Shown here: piece after piece, positions 1-8,107 of the stretch
How the letters are laid out: each line of letters begins with the position of its first letter
Numbering within the stretch: position 1 is the stretch's first letter
Origin: an uncultured Geobacteraceae bacterium
GTDB taxonomy: Bacteria; Desulfobacterota; Desulfuromonadia; Geobacterales; Pseudopelobacteraceae
DNA length: 64,000 bases
Direction of reading: 5' to 3'
Assembly (NCBI GenBank): GCA_903845365.1
Contig: CAIMXI010000452.1
Coordinates: 1-64,000 of the forward strand
Notes under the pieces: generated by a model
The model's input: only the letters and a program-made list of their open reading frames with translations
Told to the model about the DNA's origin: nothing
Database searches by the model: none
Translations under genes and position numbers: made by a program

Positions 1-1452
1 GCCATGGCGAAAGACCGCGAAGAGTGTGTTGAAGCCGGAATGAATGACTATCTGTCCAAGCCTTTGAAGAAGGACGATCTGGCTGCAATACTGGAGAAGT
101 GGCTCCCTCTCCGTGAAATGCCTGAAGCAGACACCGGCGATGAATCCTTAATGTCAGACGGTGCCGGATCGATCGATGTGTCGGCTGTTGCGTCTATCAT
201 GAACAGGCTACAGTGGTACATAAATACCAGGGATGGCAGGGCTGAAAGATATCTGGACGATTATCAAAAAGAACTTGCCGGGTTGCCGGATAAGAATATT
301 AAACATATAAAGACCCATCTCAAGAACTTCGATTTCGTAGCTGCATATAACTCACTCATGATATTTTCAGAAAAGATTGCTATCAACCTTACGTCGGACT
401 TCACGGAGATGGCGTCATCCACGAAAACTGACTCTGCACCGGCAAGCGTACTTGTTGTTGACGACATGCCGGAAAACATCAGCCTGCTGAATGCAGCACT
501 ATCAGATGAATATACCATAAGAGTAGCTACCAGAGGAGCGGAGGCTATCGATATCTGCAACTCAATGCCTGTCGACCTTGTTCTTCTGGATGTGATGATG
601 CCTGCCATGGACGGATTTGAAACCTGCCGGCAACTCAAGAGAAATCCGATGACCCGTGGCATACCGGTAATTTTCGTCACAGCTATGGGCGAGACCAAAG
701 ATGAATCCATGGGATTTGCCTGCGGCGCCGCCGATTACATCAACAAACCGATTCGTGCGCCCATCGTGCGTTCGCGGGTAAAAACGCACCTTGCCCTGTA
801 CGATCAGAAGCGCGCTCTGGAGCGTCTGGTGCAGGAGCGCACCGCAGAACTGGGTGAGACACACCTTGAACTTCTTCACCGACTCGGCAGCGCCGGAGAG
901 TACCGTGATAACGAAACCGGACTGCACGTCGCCAGGGTCTGTCACTACGCACGCATAATCGCACAGGCGTACGGCCTCCCGGAGAGCGAAGCGGAACTGC
1001 TCTTCAATGCCGCAGCCCTGCACGATGCGGGAAAGATCGGCATACCGGACAGTATTCTCTTCAAGCCGGGTAAATTGGACAAAGATGAATGGGAGGTCAT
1101 TCAATCACACTGCGAGATCGGCCACAAAATTATCGGCAACCATGAGAACAGTCTGCTTAAAACAGCGGGGACCATCGCCTTGACACATCATGAACGGTGG
1201 GACGGAACCGGTTATCCGCAAGGGCTTAAAGAGGACAATATACCGCTTTTCGGAAGAATTGTGGCTATTGCCGATGTATTTGACGCCCTCACCAGTAAAC
1301 GCCCCTATAAAAAACCCTGGTCAATGGACGAGGCGGTTGAGGAGATAGTTCGCTGCAGTGAGGCGCATTTTGATCCGAAAATTGTGGAATCATTTAAGCG
1401 TAAAATCCCGGAACTCAGGGAAGTGCAGCTACAATTTGCCGACGAGGTTTGA
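1..1452 (+). CDS. C-terminal part of a signalling protein: REC end, linker, REC, HD-GYP
   Basis: The reading frame is open at base 1, so the 5' end lies outside the window. Counting from the first ATG at 4, residues 1-30 are the tail of a receiver domain (the NDYLSKPL turn with the conserved Lys-Pro). Residues 55-135 form a helical linker like the C-terminal segment of hybrid histidine kinases. Residues 148-265 are a complete second receiver domain with acidic pair D153/D154, phosphoacceptor D196 and K248. Residues 290-470 are an HD-GYP domain with H340-D341 and the HHERWDGTGYP motif at 395-405, which predicts cyclic-di-GMP hydrolysis. No stop separates the kinase-like part from the REC-HD-GYP part, although an internal ATG at 409 could start a stand-alone regulator. 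The domain calls are firm; whether this is one protein or two translation products is not. Confidence 0.85.
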   Translation, partial: AMAKDREECVEAGMNDYLSKPLKKDDLAAILEKWLPLREMPEADTGDESLMSDGAGSIDVSAVASIMNRLQWYINTRDGRAERYLDDYQKELAGLPDKNIKHIKTHLKNFDFVAAYNSLMIFSEKIAINLTSDFTEMASSTKTDSAPASVLVVDDMPENISLLNAALSDEYTIRVATRGAEAIDICNSMPVDLVLLDVMMPAMDGFETCRQLKRNPMTRGIPVIFVTAMGETKDESMGFACGAADYINKPIRAPIVRSRVKTHLALYDQKRALERLVQERTAELGETHLELLHRLGSAGEYRDNETGLHVARVCHYARIIAQAYGLPESEAELLFNAAALHDAGKIGIPDSILFKPGKLDKDEWEVIQSHCEIGHKIIGNHENSLLKTAGTIALTHHERWDGTGYPQGLKEDNIPLFGRIVAIADVFDALTSKRPYKKPWSMDEAVEEIVRCSEAHFDPKIVESFKRKIPELREVQLQFADEV

Positions 1453-1540
1453 TAAAGGCGGATCAGGCTCTGTTACCATATGAATAAATCCGATTTTTCC
1501 AGCTTTTTCAGATTTTATTGATTTATTGCTATAGGCAGAG

Positions 1541-1570
1541 TAATTTTACTCAATGCATTGAGTAAAATTA
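1541..1570. promoter_or_regulatory. Perfect 30-bp palindrome before the ATPase gene
   Basis: The half-site TAATTTTACTCAATG is followed directly by its exact reverse complement, with no spacer. It ends 17 bases before the ATG at 1588. Its position and symmetry suggest an operator, possibly autoregulatory; that role is inferred. Confidence 0.7.
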
Positions 1571-1587
1571 GTTTATGAGGTGTAAAT

Positions 1588-2781
1588 ATGTTTCAGAGAC
1601 CAATCGGGAAGAGTATCCAACAACGCCTCTGTGAACCTCGCCGCTTCATTCAGGTGCTGAGCGGCCCCCGGCAGACCGGCAAAACCACTCTGGTGCGTCA
1701 GATACTGGATACTGTTCCGCTGCAATCGCAGTACGCTTCTGCTGACGAACCGACACTTCAGGGGAGCGTGTGGATTGAACAGCAGTGGGAAATCGCTCGC
1801 ATGCAGACAAAAGCGGACGGTGGTGTGCAGCGCGAGGCCCTGCTGGTACTGGACGAAGTGCAGAAAATTCCACGCTGGTCCGAGCAGGTGAAACGCCTCT
1901 GGGACGAAGACTCTGCCAAGGGAATTCCCCTGAAGGTATTACTGCTTGGATCCGCTCCACTCTTGATTCAGCGCGGTCTTACCGAGAGTCTTGCCGGACG
2001 CTTTGAAACCATAGCCGCAACCCATTGGCTGTACAGTGAAATGCGGGATGCTTTTGGCTGGGATCTCAATACATACATCTACTATGGCGGTTATCCGGGG
2101 GCCGCGCCATTGATTGAAGAGCGGGAACGCTGGGCCCGTTACGTGATTGACTCCCTGGTTGAAACAACTATTTCACGAGACATCCTGCTTATGTCACGGG
2201 TAGACAAACCTGCTCTGCTCAGGCGGATGTTTATGCTTGCGTGTGATTATTCAGGGCAGATACTCTCGTTCCAGAAGATGCTGGGACAACTCCACGATGC
2301 CGGCAACACCACAACGATTGCCCATTATCTTGAGTTACTGACCGGTGCCGGCATGGTCACCGGACTATCCAAATATAGCGGAAACAAAATCCGCCAGCGA
2401 GGTTCAAGTCCCAAACTGCAGGTTTTCAATACCGCGTTGCAATCGGCATATTCAGCGCTGCCGCTTGAGCGGTTGCTCCTGGAACGTGATGCCTGGGGCA
2501 GGCTTGTTGAATCTGCCGTGGGTACACACCTTCTTGGGAGCAGTGCCGGAACCGGTATTGAGACACTCTATTGGCGGGAAGGAAACCATGAAGTGGATTT
2601 TGTCCTCCGGCGTGGCGACACCATTGTCGGCATAGAGGTAAAGAGCAGCAGAAGCCGGCAAAGCATTCCGGGGATGGCGGCATTTATGCGGGCGTTTCCT
2701 AACCACCGTTCTCTGCTGATTGGTGGTCAGGGAATTCCGCTGGAGGAATTTTTCTCTAACCCGGTACGTGAGTATTTGTAA
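1588..2781 (+). CDS. AAA ATPase with DUF4143 domain
   Basis: A 397-residue stand-alone ATPase. Walker A is GPRQTGKT at residues 26-33 and Walker B is LLVLDE ending at 89-90. The C-terminal half has the DUF4143 pattern with a restriction-nuclease-like core (EVDFVLRRGD, then GIEVKSS near residue 350). Family members are common single genes in bacteria and archaea, usually annotated only as ATP-binding protein, and their role is unknown. The start is supported by a purine-rich GAGGTG nine bases upstream. The gene stands alone between the HD-GYP gene and the ferritin-like gene. Its most notable feature is the exact palindrome just upstream, which probably binds a dimeric protein. The assignment is confident at family level only. 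Confidence 0.85.
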   Translation: MFQRPIGKSIQQRLCEPRRFIQVLSGPRQTGKTTLVRQILDTVPLQSQYASADEPTLQGSVWIEQQWEIARMQTKADGGVQREALLVLDEVQKIPRWSEQVKRLWDEDSAKGIPLKVLLLGSAPLLIQRGLTESLAGRFETIAATHWLYSEMRDAFGWDLNTYIYYGGYPGAAPLIEERERWARYVIDSLVETTISRDILLMSRVDKPALLRRMFMLACDYSGQILSFQKMLGQLHDAGNTTTIAHYLELLTGAGMVTGLSKYSGNKIRQRGSSPKLQVFNTALQSAYSALPLERLLLERDAWGRLVESAVGTHLLGSSAGTGIETLYWREGNHEVDFVLRRGDTIVGIEVKSSRSRQSIPGMAAFMRAFPNHRSLLIGGQGIPLEEFFSNPVREYL

Positions 2782-2861
2782 TAATCGCAGAGTTTTGGGC
2801 GATTGACAGTTTCAACTACACCCACTCCCAAATTGGAATTGGACATCAGAAAAGGCATATT

Positions 2862-3365
2862 ATGAAGTTAAATAGCGATCAGAAAGAACTGGTAGAGTTG
2901 TTTGTGAGGCAAGAGGTTCTAATTGGCAAACTATATAAACTTTTCTCATTCAGATATCCCGAGCATAAAGCTTTTTGGGCTGAAATGGCGAAGGAGGAGC
3001 ATCTGCACGCTTCCTGGATCAAGCGGCTTACTGAACGTGATCCTACGGATGAATTCAAGTTTTCGCAGGGTGAATTAAGACTGAACAATCTTGCTTCAAG
3101 CATAGAGTCTATTGAAGGGCTTATTAGTGGAGTCAAGAACAATAGGGAATTCCCCATCACTCAAGCTGTGAGCATGGCTCTTCATCTTGAAAAAGCATTG
3201 TGGGAAAAAAACGTTTTCCACTGTTTTGATGGTGATTCTGCTGAAGTCAGAAAAATTATGGATTCCTTGAATCTGGAACAGCAGATTCATATAAAGAAAA
3301 TGGATAAATTTGCCTGGCAGTTTCAGAATAAAAAAGTTGATCAAATTGAGGAAAAAGAGTGCTAA
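2862..3365 (+). CDS. Ferritin-like/rubrerythrin-type protein
   Basis: A 167-residue, mostly helical protein whose first half carries the diiron pattern of the ferritin-like fold: E18 in helix 1 and an E-x-x-H at E46/H49. The second half has E110 and a degenerate EQQIH sequence at 139-143, where the expected spacing is off by one or Glu is replaced by Gln. One metal-ligand set is therefore intact and the other questionable. The rubredoxin domain of rubrerythrin is absent. The region is AT-rich compared with its neighbours, which could indicate transfer. The 3' end overlaps the next gene by seven bases, so the two are probably translationally coupled. Function could be iron or peroxide handling; the altered second site makes catalysis uncertain. 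Confidence 0.65.
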   Translation: MKLNSDQKELVELFVRQEVLIGKLYKLFSFRYPEHKAFWAEMAKEEHLHASWIKRLTERDPTDEFKFSQGELRLNNLASSIESIEGLISGVKNNREFPITQAVSMALHLEKALWEKNVFHCFDGDSAEVRKIMDSLNLEQQIHIKKMDKFAWQFQNKKVDQIEEKEC

Positions 3366-3724
3366 AAGAATATCCAACGCGGCAACATAAAGGGGAACTT
3401 AAGAGGCGATGGTTTTCAAGCATCTATTTTGACTTGATTATCTGGCAAAATGATCTATCTGAAATAACCAAATTCCAGCTCTGCTATGACAAGCTGGGGA
3501 AAGAGAGAGCCTTGACCTGGACAGAAGGGAGGGACTTCGATCATAATTTTATTGATGATGGAGAAGCCACCCCGCTAAGAAATGAATCACCCGTCCTTTT
3601 GGCGGATGGGCTGTTTCCTGCCAAAGAAGTTCTCAATAAATTTATTACAGATAGTGGTGTCATTGAACAGCAAATCAGGTCATTCATTATTGAAAAGTTA
3701 AACCAAAAAACGGCAGTTCAATAA
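3359..3724 (+). CDS. Uncharacterised 121-residue protein
   Basis: The frame starts with GTG at 3359, inside the end of the ferritin-like gene, with a purine-rich GAGGAAAAA stretch before it. The product is soluble, has no signal peptide or membrane segment, is rich in aromatic residues at its N-terminal third (RRWFSSIYFDLIIW) and ends in a charged helix. I do not recognise the family. The seven-base overlap and shared strand suggest co-expression with the ferritin-like protein. It converges on nifEN, whose stop lies about 20 bases further on. Confidence 0.5.
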   Translation: MLKEYPTRQHKGELKRRWFSSIYFDLIIWQNDLSEITKFQLCYDKLGKERALTWTEGRDFDHNFIDDGEATPLRNESPVLLADGLFPAKEVLNKFITDSGVIEQQIRSFIIEKLNQKTAVQ

Positions 3725-3744
3725 CACGGATAAATCTGAATTAA

Positions 3745-6519
3745 TCAATTATGCGCCAGCTTCTGGGCTTCTTTGGCATTGGCCTGAAACAGGTTGGCGG
3801 TTTCGAAAACCAGATTCAACGTGCCGCGATACCCGACCCAAACCTTCTGATGCGCTCCAAGGCGGTCAAAGACCGGCAGACCGGCTCTTAGGTGAGCGCC
3901 TATTCCAAGCTTATTAGCAGCCTGTCGGCCGTTGGAGTTGGCCACGATCAGGTCGGCGCCTACCGCAGACGTCTCAAGATCCTCAAGATCACCGACGAAC
4001 ACGTTGTCACTCGGCAGATCATCCAGACCCCGGGTTCGGGTGGCGGAAAGCGCGGCCTGGATTTCGCACCCCATACCAGCCAGGAAACGGGTCAACGTTT
4101 TAAGATTATCCGACTCCAAAGCAAGTGCTACTTTCTTGTTGCCGAACTGGTAGTGGCTGTCCACCATTGCATCCATCAAGCGACTCCGCCAGCGGCGATG
4201 CTTTTCCGGTATCGGTCTACCGCTGATGGCAGACAGCACCTCCATGAAGCGGTCACTCTCGGCCAGACCGGTTAACGAAGTGAAGCCATATACCGGAACA
4301 GCGAATTTTTCTTTTAGCTTGAGGGCGGCTTTCGCCAGCGAATCCCCTACGTACAATGTCGCACAGCTACGTCCGGCTTTTTTGATATCCTCAACGGTAA
4401 TGCCGCCGGTTGAAAGCGGCGAGACAACCTCGTCGATATGCCCATCCATAGCATTTGAGATATCCGGGATCGTAAGTACCTTTAAACCGAAAGAGTCGAC
4501 CAGCTCTTTCAGCTCTTCCACGTCGGCCGGCGTCAGGTGCGCGCCAGGAAGCAGATTGATTTGGCCCGGAATAACCGCACCCCCCTCCGCAAGGGTTGAA
4601 ACAATCGCCTCGACTGCGGCGGCGTAACCCTCCTGTAATGATCCGCAGTAATCCGGCGTAGACGCCCAGATAATGGGAACATCTGCATGCTCCGGCTTCT
4701 CCTCCCGGAACTGTTTGATAGCGCTGCTGACGTCATCACCCATCGTTTCGGTCAACCCGGTTGTCATGACGCCGACTACCTCTGGCGCGAACTTCTCGAT
4801 TACCCGCCCGATCCCCTTTTTCAGATTATCCCAACCACCGAAAATGGCACTGTCCTCACTCATGGCGGTGGCGTTAAGCGCGATAGATTCCTTGTAATGC
4901 CGAGACAGTTGCAGACGTATAAAGGTCGAACACCCCTGGGCTCCGTGGAGCAGGCCAAGCATGTTGTCGATCCCCAGATAAGCCATGGTGGCTCCGAGCG
5001 CCGGTGAGTTCTTCTGTGGGTTGACCGTGGCAGCCTTGGTTGAGACCTTGACCCTGGAAATTGAGATATCTTCTGCCAGGAACGTCTCGGCATGGCTCAA
5101 CGCTGTCGTCACATAATTTTCCGCAGGGGCGAGCGGCCGGTCGCCCCTGCATTTTTCCCATGGTGCGGGAGCGTTCAGCGCCGCCCATATCGGGTTATTG
5201 ACGGTCATATCCAACTGCCGGGAAAAGGTTACCATCCCTTCGTACCCGGCGTATGGGTGGCTGCGGCCGTGGTTGATATCCATGAACGGTGTCTTTGTCT
5301 TCAAGGCCAGAAACTTGGTCTTGCCGCCGGCAACAATCAGATCTGGTCGCTTGTCACGCATTACTTCCAGCAGACCGGCGGTGGAGGTATCATCAATGAT
5401 ATGGGCGTCCTTGTGCATCAACCCTTTCATGCGGTAAAAATCTTCCAGGGTAGAGTTCTGAGTACCTGCTGCCAATACCTCGACCCCAAGTTCGCGCAGT
5501 GAGTTGACCATCGACCAGGTTTTGACGCCGCCGGTGAAAAGCACCGCCGTCTTGCCTGCCAGTCGTTCACGGTAGGGTGCAATGGCGGTACGGCATTTTG
5601 TTTCTTCCTCTTCTATCAGCCGCTCGACCCGATCCTGCATGACCCGTTTTTCCAGGCCGTTCACTATATTATCAAGCTCGCGGGCTATATTACGCAACGC
5701 CTTGGCGGTATCGGTCATACCATAAAAGGATTCTTCAAGATAAGGCATGCCGTAGTTTTTCTGCATTTTTTTCGCCAGGTTGGTCAACGACTTGGAACAG
5801 ATGATGATGTTAAGTTTGGCTCGGTGAGCGTAACGAAGCTCCTCAAATCTGGCATCGCCGCTAAAGCAGGAAAGTATCTGAATTCCCAGGGGGTCAAAGA
5901 GCGGCAGTATCCCCCAGAGATCACCGGCGATATTGTACTCGCCGATCAGGTTGATCGGGTATTCACCCAGTATCGGTGGTTTAGTCGTGCCGATGACATA
6001 CTTGAAGAGGATCTCTCCGGCCAGGCGGTTGCCGATATTCTTGTCGCCGATGAAACCGGGGGTATTAACCGGAATAATCGGAATAGCAATTTTTTCCGCC
6101 GCCGCCGTGCAGACCGCCTCAACATCATCGCCGGTCATGGCGGTTACGCAGGTGGCGTAGACAAATATCGCCCGTGCCTGATCCTTGTAGCGGTCGGCCA
6201 GATCGAGAATTGCCTTGTAGAGTTTTTTCTCCCCGCCGAAGATGACGTCATTCTCCAGCATCTCGGTGGTAAAGCCGCGACGGTATAGCTGAGAATCGCT
6301 GGAGCGGGCGCCTCTGTTGTCCCACGAATTACCGGCGCAGCCGATTGGGCCATGCACCAGATGAATGACGTCAGTTATCGGCATCAGCACGACCCGGGCA
6401 CCGTCGAAAGCGCATGAGCGTTCAGTTCCCTCCCCCGGTTCGGATTTTTTACAGAACTTTGGCGCGCCCTTATCGTTTGTTTCGCAGTCAGTTACATCGT
6501 AATAATCTGGCTTTGCCAT
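3745..6519 (-). CDS. nifEN: Fused FeMo-cofactor scaffold protein NifE-NifN
   Basis: A single 924-residue protein carrying both subunits of the scaffold on which the nitrogenase iron-molybdenum cofactor is completed. The NifE half has the P-cluster-like cysteines C36 (SCAFDGA), C61 (GPIGCAGNSW) and C124 (YATCVTAM). The NifN half starts near residue 480 with HGAQGCSTF and ends with a typical NifN tail. The start at 6519 is chosen over an upstream in-frame ATG at 6627 because it has GGGAGG at good spacing and gives the normal NifE N-terminus. NifEN fusions are known in Geobacter-type bacteria, so this is a fusion and not an assembly error. No nifHDK, nifB or other nif gene lies in this window, so the gene seems to be transcribed alone here. 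Confidence 0.95.
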   Translation of the reverse strand: MAKPDYYDVTDCETNDKGAPKFCKKSEPGEGTERSCAFDGARVVLMPITDVIHLVHGPIGCAGNSWDNRGARSSDSQLYRRGFTTEMLENDVIFGGEKKLYKAILDLADRYKDQARAIFVYATCVTAMTGDDVEAVCTAAAEKIAIPIIPVNTPGFIGDKNIGNRLAGEILFKYVIGTTKPPILGEYPINLIGEYNIAGDLWGILPLFDPLGIQILSCFSGDARFEELRYAHRAKLNIIICSKSLTNLAKKMQKNYGMPYLEESFYGMTDTAKALRNIARELDNIVNGLEKRVMQDRVERLIEEEETKCRTAIAPYRERLAGKTAVLFTGGVKTWSMVNSLRELGVEVLAAGTQNSTLEDFYRMKGLMHKDAHIIDDTSTAGLLEVMRDKRPDLIVAGGKTKFLALKTKTPFMDINHGRSHPYAGYEGMVTFSRQLDMTVNNPIWAALNAPAPWEKCRGDRPLAPAENYVTTALSHAETFLAEDISISRVKVSTKAATVNPQKNSPALGATMAYLGIDNMLGLLHGAQGCSTFIRLQLSRHYKESIALNATAMSEDSAIFGGWDNLKKGIGRVIEKFAPEVVGVMTTGLTETMGDDVSSAIKQFREEKPEHADVPIIWASTPDYCGSLQEGYAAAVEAIVSTLAEGGAVIPGQINLLPGAHLTPADVEELKELVDSFGLKVLTIPDISNAMDGHIDEVVSPLSTGGITVEDIKKAGRSCATLYVGDSLAKAALKLKEKFAVPVYGFTSLTGLAESDRFMEVLSAISGRPIPEKHRRWRSRLMDAMVDSHYQFGNKKVALALESDNLKTLTRFLAGMGCEIQAALSATRTRGLDDLPSDNVFVGDLEDLETSAVGADLIVANSNGRQAANKLGIGAHLRAGLPVFDRLGAHQKVWVGYRGTLNLVFETANLFQANAKEAQKLAHN

Positions 6520-6589
6520 GCCGTGCCTCCCGTCAGTCTGAAAAATGAGTCGCCTTCGTCCAGATCGTTTGTTGCTGCCGGAATCTACC

Positions 6590-6606
6590 AAGCATGGGAT
6601 ATGCCA
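6590..6606 (-). promoter_or_regulatory. Candidate sigma-54 promoter for nifEN
   Basis: Reading the minus strand, TGGCAT is followed by five bases and ATGCT, giving the essential GG-N10-GC spacing of a -24/-12 promoter with two departures from TGGCAC-N5-TTGCW. It lies about 70 bases before the chosen start. No exact TGT-N10-ACA NifA site was found upstream, so the call is tentative. Confidence 0.4.
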
Positions 6607-6807
6607 AATCAGAGTAATACGAAACATACCGTTTTATATGAAGTTATAAAGCTTTGCCTTATATCTTGACGGTCTGAAATGCTTATTTATTGTGCAGCAA
6701 GCTTGCTGTCATGTAAGCTCGCTCTGTAGTGACGGGACAACTCGTGGGGTGCTGGAGAATGATTCCGACAACTGCAGGCGGATGCTGGTAATCAAGGGAT
6801 GGGGTGA

Positions 6808-7206
6808 ATGGCTGTGCGTGTTATTGCACCTGACGGGAGAAAATATGTGGCACTCGGTATTCTTGATCGCAGCAGTTTCCTCCCCCCCTCTCTACACCCG
6901 GGCAACCCCAGCGCGGTAGTTCGTGTAACCATTATTCTGCTTATCTCCGGCGTGGTCTGTTATCTGCTGAGCCGTTATCTTGTGACCCCCCTTATTGTCC
7001 TGCGTGATACAACTAACCGCTTTGCCGCCGGTGAATATTCCGTGCGAATCGGTTCATCCATACGCGAGCGTCAAACCGGCGGTACAGGTCTTGGGCTTGC
7101 CATTTCAGAAAGAGCTGTGCTGCTTCATCACGGTACGATCAGTGCCAGCAATGCCTCCTGCGGCGGATTGGCTGTCTGTATGAGTTTGCCGATGGGGGAG
7201 GAATAG
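6808..7206 (+). pseudogene. Remnant of a membrane sensor histidine kinase
   Basis: The 132-residue frame joins two separate pieces of a kinase. Residues 40-80 are a transmembrane helix followed by the start of a HAMP domain (LLSRYLVTPLIVLRDTTNRFAAGEYSVRI). Residues 88-132 are the end of an HATPase domain (GGTGLGLAIS, then a GGL-V strand and a final LP). The dimerisation/His domain, N-box and most of the ATPase domain are missing, as expected after an internal deletion of several hundred bases. The periplasmic sensor part is reduced to a short stub and the frame is closed by TGA immediately before the ATG. It cannot work as a kinase. Confidence 0.75.
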
Positions 7207-7307
7207 GTCGTTTTATACTCATAAATTATTGTGAATATTTCATAGGCATACTGGGGCTTTTCGGCGGGACAATGTTTCTTGCACCATATCTCTTGTATTC
7301 AAGCATT

Positions 7308-7331
7308 AACGCGACATTGCAATGTCGCGTT
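7308..7331. terminator. 24-bp palindromic hairpin downstream of the toxin gene
   Basis: AACGCGACATTG pairs exactly with CAATGTCGCGTT. It sits between the kinase remnant and the convergent toxin gene. The following T-run is short in both directions, so termination is plausible but not certain. Confidence 0.4.
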
Positions 7332-7353
7332 TCACGATAAGGCCGTTCAACAC

Positions 7354-7629
7354 TTATCGGTCTTCTCGTGTATGCCAAATCCGAAGTGCGATAATATTGG
7401 TCTCCTGGATTTCATAGCGTATTTCATAGCGACCGACAATAATGCGACGGACTTCCCGAGGGTCAAATTCATCAAGCTTTTCACCTATCCTTGCTTGATC
7501 CAATAAACGATCTGGAGCTGCAGACAGTGATTGTACCGTTTGAGCTGCAGCCCGTTTGTTTTTCACGGCCAAAAACTCATAGAGACGCACCAAATCTGAC
7601 AGCGCTTTGCTGGTCCATTTAATTTTCAT
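7354..7629 (-). CDS. ParE/RelE-superfamily toxin
   Basis: A 91-residue basic protein with the ParE-type layout: an N-terminal strand (MKIKWTSKALSDL), a long helical pair, then RRIIVGRYEIRYEI and the closing IIALRIWHTREDR. That C-terminal pattern is typical of ParE-like members, which act on gyrase, rather than of ribosome-dependent RelE; the target is inferred. The start overlaps the end of the antitoxin gene by four bases (ATGA), as in most toxin-antitoxin operons. All conserved strands are present, so the toxin appears intact. Confidence 0.85.
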   Translation of the reverse strand: MKIKWTSKALSDLVRLYEFLAVKNKRAAAQTVQSLSAAPDRLLDQARIGEKLDEFDPREVRRIIVGRYEIRYEIQETNIIALRIWHTREDR

Positions 7630-7898
7630 TTTTGTGGCACCGGCAATGGCGTTTCGCTGCTGAGACTATCAGCCCAAGCTCTTACGCACAGGTGGTCAAT
7701 TACATCACCTGCATCAACATCCGTGAGCGCTTCCAATGTCAACCTTCGTCGTTCTTCCTCTTGTCCTACCCAGGCGCTGAGAGCTTGCTTGACAATCCAG
7801 CCGCGCGACCTTTCCAGTCGAGCTGCGATTTGATCAACTTGTTCGGCAAGTGGCAGTGGGATATGTGCCGTTAAAACTTTTGTAGACGTTGTATTCAT
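7626..7898 (-). CDS. Ribbon-helix-helix antitoxin
   Basis: A 90-residue protein with an N-terminal ribbon-helix-helix fold: strand TKVLTAHIPLPL, helix EQVDQIAARLE, then SRGWIVKQALSAW. This is the CopG/ParD-like DNA-binding arrangement. The C-terminal half is acidic and probably wraps the toxin. It is the first gene of a two-gene operon with the ParE-like toxin. A dyad with 8-bp arms 31-61 bases upstream is the likely autoregulatory operator. Confidence 0.85.
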   Translation of the reverse strand: MNTTSTKVLTAHIPLPLAEQVDQIAARLERSRGWIVKQALSAWVGQEEERRRLTLEALTDVDAGDVIDHLCVRAWADSLSSETPLPVPQK

Positions 7899-7928
7899 AA
7901 TTTGACCTCCATATCGAATAAGTAATCA

Positions 7929-7959
7929 TAGTGATTAATTTTGATTATTTCAATCACTA
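7929..7959. promoter_or_regulatory. Dyad upstream of the toxin-antitoxin operon
   Basis: TAGTGATT and AATCACTA form an inverted repeat with a 15-base AT-rich spacer, located where the promoter of the antitoxin gene is expected. Ribbon-helix-helix antitoxins usually repress their own operon at such sites; binding here is inferred. Confidence 0.5.
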
Positions 7960-8014
7960 ATCAACGCAGAGCGCTCCAATGGTGTCACCACCTATGACAT
8001 TCCTGATATAGATT

Positions 8015-8043
8015 TTGACTCATGCTGTTGTCTGACGTATAAT
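8015..8043 (+). promoter_or_regulatory. Sigma-70 promoter for glnD
   Basis: TTGACT and a perfect TATAAT are separated by 17 bases, about 65 bases before the glnD start. Confidence 0.75.
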
Positions 8044-8107
8044 CCGCACCCTGACCGGACGCTACAGTTTTTTTTCGATCACACTTATCGCTTTACAAGG
8101 ATTATGG

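Noticed and set aside
3725-3747. ACACGGATAAATCTGAATT as a copy of the CTGAAT repeat
   Set aside because: The resemblance is short and no matching second end was found.
6691-6740. NifA activator site upstream of nifEN
   Set aside because: The closest match, TGT and ACA at 6725-6739, has nine bases between, not ten.
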